Shown here: positions 54,693 through 64,000 of the stretch, one piece after another | Layout: every line of letters starts with the position of its first letter | Numbering within the stretch: the stretch's first letter is position 1 | NCBI GenBank assembly: GCA_964019165.1 | Contig: OZ025279.1 | Coordinates: forward strand, 2,188,956 to 2,252,955 | Direction of reading: 5' to 3' | From: Mastigias papua | Lineage: Eukaryota; Cnidaria; Scyphozoa; Rhizostomeae; Mastigiidae | Length of the DNA: 64,000 nt | The notes under the pieces: generated by a model | The model's input: only the letters and a program-made list of their open reading frames with translations | Told to the model about the DNA's origin: nothing | Databases searched by the model: none | Program-made: the position numbers and the translations under genes

Positions 54693-57235
54693 TTCAAGTC
54701 CGTCGCAAGACGTGAAGACTCGACATACCGAAATGTCGACACCTTGTGTGGATTGAACCTAGCGGATTGTATGTCAAATCTTCATTACATCACTGCATTT
54801 TGTACGAGGAAATTTCTACTGTTATCTTGCGATAGGAGCTGGGGAAAGCCCGTAAAGTTTGCGGAATAATTCCGCATTTAGTTCCCTGATCAGACCGCTT
54901 TCCGTTATGTACAAGTCGTTACCAAGTACTGTACAGCTACGGCGTCACGAGTTTATACCTGGGACTGGTAAGGCCCGACTCGGCATAAAACGTATTCTTT
55001 TTTATCCCTCTAGAACCGCTACAAAGCCATTTCGCAAACGTAACACTTGACTGAATAGTAAATTGCTCCTTTGCCAATCCCATAAAATATACAACCATTC
55101 TTCAGATAGAGAGGCAAAAGACATTCGTGGAAAGATAATCGGGCGTAAGTCCCCCGTTCCCCGCCCCTTGAAGGCGCCGTTCCTTTACAAATAGCTGGAT
55201 ACTTTGACAGACTTTGCATGATGGCTGAGAGAACAGCATTCTCAAAGTGTTTACCACCTTGCTCAAGTGTAGCATTCGTATGTTGCAAAGCTATCTGTAG
55301 AAAATGTCCACCATGTCGTAAAGTGAGGAGAGTAAGGCTGTATCTATGGAGCTTGTAAATTGAAGAATTTTACGATGTGGTCGCCATAAATGAGCCTAAT
55401 TGTGATATAAGTGATCAGAAAATTATCATAAAAGTAAGCATCAAAACTGTATAGCAGAAGTTAAAAATGTTGATTTCCATGCCAACGCTATTAAATTGTA
55501 AATTAAAGAGGCATTTTATGGGAGATACAGTCTTTTTAAGCATGCCAAGGCAAGTTATGTTGAATTGAAAATTATTTGTTGTATATTTATTAATTGCCCT
55601 TCGCATTTTTACATTGATAAAATATTTGAAAGTTTGTATTTAGTGTATTGAATTGTTAATAGATGTGTATATATAGATATATATTTGATAGTTTAAGAGA
55701 TATATTTATATAAATGAAAATTCTATTTTTGAATATTTGATTTTCATTCGTTGTCACTTGTGGGACAATGCTACTTGGGGTGGATAGAGAAGTGAGAAGA
55801 GGAAAAGACAATTATATCGATTTGTCGAAGATTTACGCGAGGCCAAACGTAAAGTTAGGTGTGGTCCTCCATTGAAATTACTGAAAGGGCGTGGCAGAAT
55901 GCAAACGCTAGCAACAAATATCTACAGTATAGGGCAAAATGATGACCTTTACACATGTTAATTTGTGCTAGCATTGAAGACCTACTTTCATGTTGATCCT
56001 TGGGAAAACTATTACTCCTTAGCTGGGGACAGTGTGGGGGTTATGGCACACCCCAATATTCTGTCTTTAGCCGCTTAGTCACTATTTCATTCAATAAAAC
56101 GGTATGCTAGCTCGGTAATTCAGCTGTAAAATAGAGCAGAGGAGTTTGAAAGCTCGCAAGATTTCTAACAATTACCATTGACAGGCCAAGCTCGTTCCTT
56201 TACTGGAATTTAGGGTACTACCCTCCTTCAGACAAAAATCCAGTCAGCAAATAACCTAACGTTACCATTTCTGCCAGCAAATTCCTATCAGGTTTTGTGC
56301 TACGGAGGAGCAGACAGCCTATGGATTTGTTATTTGTCGCAAATCGAATACATGATTCTTAAAAGTTTAAGCAGATGTCTTTCGACCATGAGAACCACGC
56401 CCATTTTTTGTCAGCAAATCACAGATCCTACCTCCCCTACTAAACTTGGTCAGTACCTGTTGCAACAGATGGCGTAATAGTTCGGCAAAGGAAAAATCCA
56501 TGAGCAGGTGGGCAAACGAGTCCATGGGAACCTAGGGAATCAGTTTTCTAATCATTTCAAGTCACAGAGAGTGATGATAACAAAAAATGCTATGGTAGAT
56601 TTAAAAACAATAATAAAAATATTGAATTTCCCTTTAAAATGAGAATAGGTTTGGGGGCTTTGCTATATTTAGCAGCTTCTTTATTACGAATTCTTATTAC
56701 AGCTGTGTGTATATTACACCATGTTACACCTTTTTTAAGCGAAATTTACTTACTACAAAGCAGTAGACGTTCGTAGCAAGAAACGAGATAACACAGTGCT
56801 ACACAAACAAAACATTCTAATACACAGGTTACTACACGAAATATATACAAATCATGCAAAAACCATGATTGTCTTGCATGAATATTAGAATTTCAAAGGT
56901 ATATGGCTACTTAACTTTCTTGGACCTCAAATATCTGTTACTGAACTTACTGTCTTACAAACCATTTTCTTCAAAAAAAGCGTGTACCGTGCTGCTCAAA
57001 AAAGTTAAGAAAATTCAGCATTGGATTTCTGAGACCTTCGAAAGTTCATAAGATAATACACACTTAAAATCTGTGTGTTTCACTTTACAAAATTTCAGTA
57101 CTGAACAGTATAACTTCCTTTCAAACAATGTGTATGCGTCAGTCACATTTCACATCCATATAACTTTGTATGTATTTAACATTTAACAATTTGAATTAAA
57201 CATTGAAAGTGGTGATGGGCATGTCCATAGGAATA
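54693..57235. other. Downstream region of the Ras-like gene and unassigned DNA
   Basis: No clear AATAAA follows the stop. A 15-bp palindrome GCGGAATAATTCCGC lies at 54861-54875. Near 56996 the phrase AAAAAGTTAAGAAAATTCAGCA...GGATTTCTGAGACCT matches 63140-63170 and marks a small dispersed repeat. No other gene was seen. Confidence 0.4.
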
Positions 57236-57243
57236 GCCAATAG

Positions 57244-57405
57244 CAGGGATGGGCAGCCTTTGGCCCGCGAGCAAATTCTAAGCGGGCCGCTTACCTTCAA
57301 GACTTGGGTAAAAATGATATTTGGCTATACATTAGTAGCCCGTTCCCGCCCGGCCTATCTGATCGAGAAACCAGACATCATTCATATGGCCCTTGCCCGT
57401 CCCTG
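57244..57405. mobile_element. hAT-like MITE (TTTGGCCCGCGAG type)
   Basis: The ends CAGGGATGGGCAGCC and, reverse-complemented, CAGGGACGGGCAAGG match over CAGGGAYGGGCA. Flanks GCCAATAG (57236-57243) and GCCTAAAG (57406-57413) agree at 6 of 8. GGCCCGCG/GCGGGCC words inside are typical of these short hAT elements. Confidence 0.7.
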
Positions 57406-57873
57406 GCCTAAAGCATAGATACTCTCCTTAACTTATCAAGAAGGCACCCTTGGTGCCACGCTTTCAAATGTAAGAAGTAAAATGATTGTGTGAACACAGT
57501 CCCTTCTATGGTTCCCCATATACAGCAGAATTCTGCGTAAGACACACGCAAAGTGAAACACTCTCACGCTCACACGCATGAAAGGGAAAGTCTCACGCAT
57601 TTTAACAAAATGTTAGTAAGATATTGAATGAGATGAAAATGTAAACTGTAGCCCATTCTGCCTACTTTTGAATGATAGCAATGTTGATAAAGCGAAATAT
57701 AATCTTCAATTGATATTCTCCATAGTTTGAAGTTTCTGGCACATGTGTTAGTTAAGACAGATTGTTAAGTGTTTTCCAAAATCTCCAGGTGGACGCCTAG
57801 ACCCCCTTAGGAAAATGTCAATTCTTCCTTTAGTAAACTTCCATTCATTTCTAACGTTGAAACTTGACATGAC

Positions 57874-58031
57874 CATGGGCAGCAGAGCCGGGGGTGGGGG
57901 CTATAGCCCCTCCACTGTTTATAGTAAAGGTAATTTAGTACCCGTTTTAGCACACGCTATATTCCTTCAATTTTAATTTGTCCACTCGAGCCCCCCCCCC
58001 CGCCACCTGAAATGTTGCTACGCCGCCCATG
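57874..58031. mobile_element. TIR MITE (CATGGGCRGC type)
   Basis: The left CATGGGCAGCAGAGCC and the reverse-complemented right CATGGGCGGCGTAGCAAC are similar, with GGGGGCTATAGCCCC near the left and a C-run near the right. No convincing target duplication. Confidence 0.45.
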
Positions 58032-58369
58032 ATAACATGGTTACGTAAAGACATAATAAAGGACACAAAGTAAAGAGAAAGCTAGAGAAAATAGTCCGGT
58101 GACTCAGTGTTACAGTATTCGACGCAGAAAGGAGAGGGTAGCAAGTTCACCCCCTGGTCAGGCCAATAAGGGGATGGGCAACACATCATACAGGCGATAC
58201 TGGAGGTTTCGCATGGAGAGCTTGTGAGTTGCATTCCAAACATTCCATAATAGAACAGGTTCCCCACCCAACTAGCCAAACGTGAAACAGATACTACTAG
58301 TTTTCAATTGCTATAAGTAAACGAATATAGCATACATAAATACATGAATACACACATACAAATGAAAGT

Positions 58370-58500
58370 TAAAGGCAACAGGGTTTTGGAAATATTGTGA
58401 AGTGAAGATGCGAGATAATGAATGACCCATGCGGGACTCGAACCAGCGATTCTCAGGCTTTGTACTTCGAGGGCTGCGAGGTCGAGCCTCACTTGGTTTA
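58370..58500 (-). repeat. tRNA-derived SINE-like element
   Basis: On minus, GAGGCTCGACCTCGCAGCCC leads to CGCTGGTTCGAGTCCCGC, a good tRNA B box (GGTTCGAGTCC), then a body ending TTTCCAAAACCCTGTTGC. The body matches 14078-14151. It does not fold as a whole tRNA, since the A-box side is weak. Confidence 0.45.
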
Positions 58501-58553
58501 TTCATTTTCTAACACTTTCACCTCACATCATGTAGATTTATTTTATAAGGAGT

Positions 58554-58696
58554 CAGGGACGCCTACGCTGGGGGGGCAGGGGGCAGCTGCCCTTCCTGCC
58601 CTTTCCAAGGACTTAATTATTTTAGTGCAAAAATGCTTATAATGTGCCCTCAATAGGAACCTTGCCCCCTGCCTTCAGTGCGGGCAGGCGTAGCTG
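58554..58696. mobile_element. hAT-like MITE with perfect 8-bp target duplication
   Basis: TAAGGAGT flanks both sides (58546-58553, 58697-58704). The left end CAGGGACGCCTACGC pairs with the right end GCGGGCAGGCGTAGCTG. The interior has GGGGGCAGGGGGCAGCTGCCC and CCCCCTGCC near opposite ends. The intact duplication implies a fairly recent insertion. Confidence 0.75.
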
Positions 58697-59393
58697 TAAG
58701 GAGTTCAGTTTACTGACAACTAAGCATTCTAATATGGATCTCCTGTAAGAGAAAAAATGTTGTTTTACATCCAGAAAATGAAAGAAAATGATAAGAATTT
58801 GTCCTGTTTCCATAGCTAGAGTAATATCACAGTTAATATTACCAATAACAAACATCACGAGTTTCCAAGCCCAAAAAGGTGCTCCCTATGAACAGCATAA
58901 CGCGTCAATCAGGCTTTCAACTGGCTGCCACATGCGGCCCGGACGATATCTCCAAGTGGCCCAGAAGGGTGTCACCACTTGGTCGCTTTTCAATTTGCAC
59001 TTGTTCGCTATTCAATTTTGTGAGGTTGAAACGCAACGCAATAACCACCATTTTTGAATTAGAGTTCGTGCTGACATGTAATTTCTGACTGTTGCAAATG
59101 AGCGGCCCTGCTTAAGCTCTTGGTGGTGAAATGCGGCCCGAGTGAACATCTAATTGGATAGTCATGGACATCGTATTGGATAGCCATGGACATCGTATTG
59201 GGGGCATGTCCCATTGCAGTGCTTGCATACGGATATTTCGCGCTTTCAACAGCTTTTCGTGTCCCGTACACGCTGATGAAGCGCAGGTAAAACTGTTGCG
59301 CAAATCAACGTCTTTCAGTCCCATACATTCTATATCCAATATATCTCATTTGCCCCATTTGCCCTCTGCTCTTCTGTTATTATCAGGGGCGTT

Positions 59394-59672
59394 GCTATAC
59401 ATGCTCAACAATGGGGGTTCAAAGGCCAAATGGTCGGGCGTAGTCATTTACTGAGCTTTAATTTACAGGGGCGTAGCACAAATTCACACATGTATAATGC
59501 CAGTTCAGATATACTGAAGAAAGTTGCTCTAGCATAATGCTAACCAAATAAGCATGACTTTTTTTAACTGAAACATAACATTTTTAGATTTGACCACAAG
59601 AACTAACATTATACACCCAACGAATTCTATCACCAGGGCAGCACCCCCGGTACAACCCACAGCAACGCCCTT
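59394..59672. mobile_element. hAT-like MITE (CAGGGGCGTTGC type)
   Basis: The left end CAGGGGCGTTGCTAT and the reverse-complemented right end AAGGGCGTTGCTGT are inverted repeats. Flanks GTTATTAT (59386-59393) and ATTATTAT (59673-59680) agree at 7 of 8. A CAGGGGCGTAGC word at 59467 may be the edge of a second element. Confidence 0.55.
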
Positions 59673-60040
59673 ATTATTATGTTTGGAACTCTAATTGGAT
59701 ATGATCAATAATAATCCACTGTTGAAATTTGCATGACTGATTCACTTCTTGGAAATTCATTTAGTTTCTCTGCTATTGCACCATTGATTATTCCATACAC
59801 AGCCGTGCTTCACAATTTGCACCTAGTGCAAATTGCCTATTCCAGATGTGTGGCTGAAATGAGCTCCTCAGCTACCGTTGGCTCTTCGGGGGGGGGGGCG
59901 GGGGTACAAGAGCTACCCAGGTAATACCTAAACAGAGAATGGCTCTTTGACATAAAATCATTCCCCTACCCATTTGAAGGGAAATGTCTAGAAAGCTGGC
60001 CCCAATGGCCGGCCCTGATTTCAGACATGGGCTCCGTAAG

Positions 60041-60250
60041 CAGGGGAAAATAAAGGGGGTGTGGGGTGTGAAACCCCCAAGAAATGAAACTGTACAACTC
60101 GCAGGGCAATTGGCTCCATTACCAATCAACATTTATCACCGCAGAATTTCTATTGTTTCAAATATGTTTTGTTATAGATCTCATTTTTCGCTGGGCAATA
60201 TCCAATAGTCTCTGACACCCCCCAAAGAAAGTATACTATCTGTGCCCCTG
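60041..60250. mobile_element. hAT-like MITE
   Basis: It starts CAGGGGAAAATAAAGGGGGTG and ends CACCCCCC...GTGCCCCTG. Flanks TCCGTAAG (60033-60040) and TCCGTAGG (60251-60258) match at 7 of 8. Confidence 0.65.
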
Positions 60251-60310
60251 TCCGTAGGCACCCTGCAGATAGGTACCATGCAAACAGGAATCTGTTTACT
60301 GGGCTCCTGA

Positions 60311-60540
60311 CAGAGCCGCCGAGAGAGGGGTGGCAGAGGGGACAAATTGCCCTAGGGCCTAAAGATCTAGGGGCCTCATAAATCTCAATGCTTCAAGGTT
60401 GAGGGGGGCTTATAATGTAAGACTAGCAGTAATTTTCTGGAGTTAATTCCCAAACACTCAAATTTTCCTGTTCACTTTGCTCGCAAAGGGCCTCATATTT
60501 CTCTTTTGCCCCAGGGCCCCTGAAACCTCTCTGCGGCCTT
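60311..60540. mobile_element. hAT-like MITE with perfect 8-bp target duplication
   Basis: GCTCCTGA flanks both sides (60303-60310, 60541-60548). The left end CAGAGCCGCCGAGAGAGG and the reverse-complemented right end AAGGCCGCAGAGAGG are inverted repeats. Inside, TGCCCTAGGGCCT and GCCCCAGGGCCCC mirror each other. Confidence 0.75.
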
Positions 60541-60548
60541 GCTCCTGA

Positions 60549-63266
60549 AGCATCCTTACGACACGTCCAATGAAATCTGCTACGTATATCTGTTTATAAC
60601 TGCTATATGGAAAGTGTCACATAGTTGAGATTCTTACTTTCAGCGGCTAAGACAGTTTTTGCTTTTTTTTATTCATTTAAAACAAACTACAAACTACACA
60701 AAACAACAACAAGTAAGTTATTTACGTGTCATCCATAGCGGGAAAGGACTTATTGCCAGTGAGTCCCCCCTATTTGTGACACTTAAATCTCAATCTAAGC
60801 TATTCTAATGATAGCTGCAAGAGAGGACAGCCCACAAACAAGCAATGTCACCCATCTAAAACAGTCGGTACAGGAGAAGTTTTTAATAGCGTTTAGTTAT
60901 CAGAATGTTCTCGCATTTCTTGTACTATATCGGACAACCTCGAATAGGATGCGATCGAGATAAAAACGTAAATACGTTATCTGACTTTGGGCTTTCTCCA
61001 GTGTACACGCGCCCACGCAGTAATTGCACACGCGCAGATAAACGAAAAATGCCTTGGCAACCGATTTACATTTAAATGAACTAATTACCATTGACGTGCA
61101 GCCGAGGCATGTAAATTTCAGAGCCATTAAGCCTGGAGGGCTCCAAGACAAATAAGAGAAATGAAAAGTGGGCTGAATCTATAAAGCACGGGATTAACAC
61201 GAACGGCAATGACTAGATATTTCTAGCGCAACTAATTGCTTATTGTTCAATCACGTTTAGTGACATGGTAGCCAAACGCCATAGGGAAATATAGCATGAT
61301 TTGTTTGGGGGTGTAGATGGAAAGCTGTCATGGTCATGCCCTTTTCAAAAATATGTCAAACGCCCTTCATAAATGGGGATGTCTCTTCTTACAGTAACGA
61401 AACAACATTATAATGTTTGTCAATAGTAATGATTGCAGTATCAATCTTCTCTATGCATTTCCATTAATTAGGTGTATGTTGGTAGACGTGGATCATATAG
61501 TCCCGCGAACCTTCAGCCTTGTCTGGCCTTTTGAAGCTGCGCTACATAGTCAACATACTGCTTTATAGAATAGGGTTGTGATTTACCAGTTGTAGGCAAA
61601 ATATTGGGGTGTCACACTCCATACACCCCGCGGTAAATCTACATACAGTCAACTATATTGAGAGCCCGAACTTGGATGCAAATCTTATTGCTCCATACGC
61701 ATGTCTAAATGGAATAAATACCTAGATACACCGCAAAAGAAAGAAGTAACATTTAATATTGTTCACAGCAAGACGAATGCTAGATTGTTCAACAACATTT
61801 AGTTAACTCGCGACCAAAGCTTTATGATCACGATACAATACGAATAAACAATATTGAATAAGACAGAACAATGTGATCAGCTCTTTCTAAAGACAGAATT
61901 CTGGTCTGAACAAACTTTCTAAAGTTTTCAAAATGTGATACTCAGTTCAATGAATTATAAATTGAACCATGTACTTTGATAAATCTTTATGCATATTGCT
62001 TATACGAAGTTGACCAGGACAAGCATGGGTTCAAGTGTGTGGGGGATTTCTTGTTTGTTGGACCCTGCGCAGTAGCTTTAGTGTTGGACTGGAGAGTGAA
62101 GGAGAGAGACTTTTATCTACGAAATGCGACGTGACTCAAGTTAGCTTATATACTGATTTCATCAATCGTGTTCAAGTGAAAATAAAGCCGAGATTGCAAA
62201 ATGCACTGCAAGGTTGTCTTGTATGTCACCATCAGTTAATTAAACTATTCTGAATTGAGATATTTTGCTTTAGTTAAAAATGCAATTTCCACTATTCTGT
62301 TTACTAGTTGTTTTTGATCAACCAATATGAGCTGGCGTAATGCTAACCCGAACGAAGACAAAATCAATAATTGTAAGGGAAATATTTACTTGTGCGAATG
62401 AGAAAGAAAGAAACGCTAGAATTAGAAGAAAATGACCACATGTTATGTGATTTGATGATATCATCAATGTATAAAAAATGCGGCAATTGATAATAACTAT
62501 TGGGAAATAATGCATTAGGAATGAAAGTAAATTTACTGAGGTCTCCAGTTTATAACTGATATTTAAACCTACTATGACTAATAAAAAATCCTTGCGTAAC
62601 CTAATTGTAACCAAAGCAACAATCGGCTAAAGCAGCAGAATGTGGCGTGGCGACGGGACTTTTGCACGGTCTGTTACGATCTAGCGCTATTCTTATGATC
62701 GCCCGTAACCAGTGCCTGCAATCAGTTTTTGATCCGCAGTATCTATACAAATACCCCGGGCAGATGATTTGAAAGAGTGTCCCCTGAACAAGAAGTGTTA
62801 GAGTTACATTGCATCAATGTCCTCAATGTGAATCAAATCAAATCAAATCAAATCAAATCAAATCAAATCAAATCACTCGCAAGCCGGCGCGACGCCTAAT
62901 AGTCCAAAACATCCGTGGCACTTCAAATCAGGGCTTATCCATGATGCATCGACTGGTACATCACCAGTCACCAATGAAGCTCAAGTGTATAATTAAGCAG
63001 ACAGCAACATTAGGGTGAAGAGTGTAGACGATATAACTTAAATTTAATAAGCGTGCTTAAATTATTAAAAACTTATACACGTTTTTTACAAGAAAATGGC
63101 TCAGAAGAAGTAGAACTCAGATCCTCTAAAAGTTAAGAAAGTTTAGCACTGGATTCTTGGCGACCTAAGAAAGTCTATAGATTCATATACATTTAGAATT
63201 CCAATTTTGCCGCTAAAGTTCATAATCTCCTGTTTAATTTGCATTAACGGTTATCGTGTCCCATAA
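60549..63266. other. Unassigned DNA with one short tandem
   Basis: No gene supported on either strand. Candidate ORFs at 60900-61151 (minus), 62035-62253 and 62318-62614 have no recognisable domain. It includes the AATCA repeat at 62831. Confidence 0.4.
62831..62874. repeat. (AATCA)n microsatellite
   Basis: About nine perfect AATCA units. Confidence 0.95.
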
Positions 63267-63593
63267 ATCTTACCAACCCTTGCTTCATATGATGCAGTTT
63301 CTAGCGAAATCCCTATGCATACAGCACTGTCTGGAGACGGTAAAGCCAATTTTACAGCGGAGTTTGCTGAAACAGATGAGGAAGATAAAGAAATTGACTG
63401 TGTACAGGATCATACTAAAACGTACCACTTTTTTGGGAAAGCAATTCGGATCCTATACGAATACGGTTGGAAATTCGGATGTAGTAACTTGGTAGAATGC
63501 AAAAACTGGGAAATTCACCAGCTGTTTGATGATGGTTTTGAGGACTATCTTGCACCAGAAGAAATAGACGGTGGTGAAGTTATTTGTGTATAA
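63267..63593 (+). CDS. Acidic open frame, possible terminal exon, unknown function
   Basis: The frame opens after a stop at 63264 and closes at TAA 63591-63593. Splice acceptors are possible at GATGCAG (to 63296) or TTTCTAG (to 63303), giving about 95 residues. The product is acidic in the middle (TAEFAETDEEDKEIDC) and rich in aromatics later (TYHFFGKAIRILYEYGWKF, WEIHQLFDDGFEDYL), ending GGEVICV. Such balanced composition is unlike the junk frames nearby. AATAAAAATAAAATAAAT at 63773 could serve as a poly(A) signal. I recognise no family. Confidence 0.35.
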   Translation: MLPTLASYDAVSSEIPMHTALSGDGKANFTAEFAETDEEDKEIDCVQDHTKTYHFFGKAIRILYEYGWKFGCSNLVECKNWEIHQLFDDGFEDYLAPEEIDGGEVICV

Positions 63594-64000
63594 AATGACT
63601 GTTTCAAAGTGCTACCAGTTTGTGTAATTCATGGTCTATTGTACATCCTTTCTTGTATCAAAGGGCCATCATTATTAAGGTGTACCTGCAGATTTTAGAT
63701 GTCCTTGAATACTCATGCGCAGCCAATGAATCGCAGCATTGAAACTTTTTGCTAAGAAAGTCTTAGAAGGCTAATAAAAATAAAATAAATAATAACTAAA
63801 TAAATAATAAAAAAGTTAAGAAAGTTTCCGTGCTGGAGGAAAAAACTTTCCTATAAATAAAACGTGTATTTCGCTAAGTGGTATTTACATCTTTCATTTG
63901 CTTTAAAAGTGTAAATACTACTGTATTAAAATATAGTAATTGCTTAGAATATTCTTTATTATGTCATTAATCTAAAATCAAGCACAAAAGGATGAATTTA
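63594..64000. other. Possible 3' UTR and right edge
   Basis: Follows the acidic frame. It contains AATAAA-rich text at 63770-63810 and a GTTAAGAAAGTTT...GTGCTGGA phrase related to 63140-63160 and 56996-57020. Confidence 0.35.

Noticed and set aside
54472..54756. Second overlapping frame at the end of the Ras-like gene as a separate gene
   Set aside because: It is a shifted reading of the same exon; only its last 40 codons could matter if the T7 run is a sequencing error, and it ends without a CaaX box.
59205..59300. CTGATGAAGCGC...TAAAAC as another hammerhead-like motif
   Set aside because: It lacks GAAAC at the right spacing and is not beside a TA array.

Overview
The window looks like AT-rich, repeat-dominated DNA from an invertebrate animal nuclear genome, most likely a cnidarian. 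This rests on introns with GT/AG borders, many DNA transposons and LINEs, long (TA)n microsatellites, no operon-like gene packing, and LINE and transposon protein remnants of types I associate with coral and anemone genomes. The species assignment is an inference from memory of such families; no database was searched.

Conventional genes are few. Positions 147-231 look like the terminal exon of a HECT-type ubiquitin ligase running in from the left. Positions 54096-54692 hold an intact, intronless Ras-superfamily GTPase with a TATA-like box 60 bp upstream. Two open frames of unknown function (53786-54016 and about 63267-63593) may be exons. Possible splice sites occur at 17.9-19.0 kb without a convincing protein.

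Layout: 0-3.8 kb, host exon, unassigned DNA and a decayed 70-bp minisatellite. 3.86-5.7 kb, an AT-flanked DNA transposon with a hAT-like element nested in it, abutting an R2-like LINE fragment, then a TA-flanked MITE. 7.4-14.6 kb, a nested retrotransposon block on the minus strand: a 5'-truncated APE-type LINE, then an R2-like LINE split by three DNA elements (one a 1.4-kb mariner relic), ending in CA/TA microsatellites and a SINE-like tail. 15-21 kb, another MITE, dispersed repeats and a long foldback. 21.8-37.8 kb, a satellite of about 155 monomers of 103-104 bp, with divergent edges, a homogenised core, a 2025-bp-offset duplication and a six-monomer higher-order repeat of 621 bp. 37.8-44.7 kb, LINE and MITE fragments. 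45.08-48.42 kb, a near-complete but defective ISL2EU-type transposon (THAP-DDE transposase on minus, SAP-like start of a second gene on plus, internal 250-bp inverted repeats). 48.6-50.1 kb, a broken gene that may be an unrecognised DDE-like family. 52-53.2 kb, three long (TA)n arrays, two beside hammerhead-like core motifs. 53.8-54.7 kb, the Ras-like gene. 57-60.6 kb, a cluster of short hAT-like elements, several with clear 8-bp target duplications.

The genes do not form a pathway. The main stories are satellite evolution, nested transposition, and a recurring CTGATGA...CGAAACGTTT motif beside (TA)n arrays.
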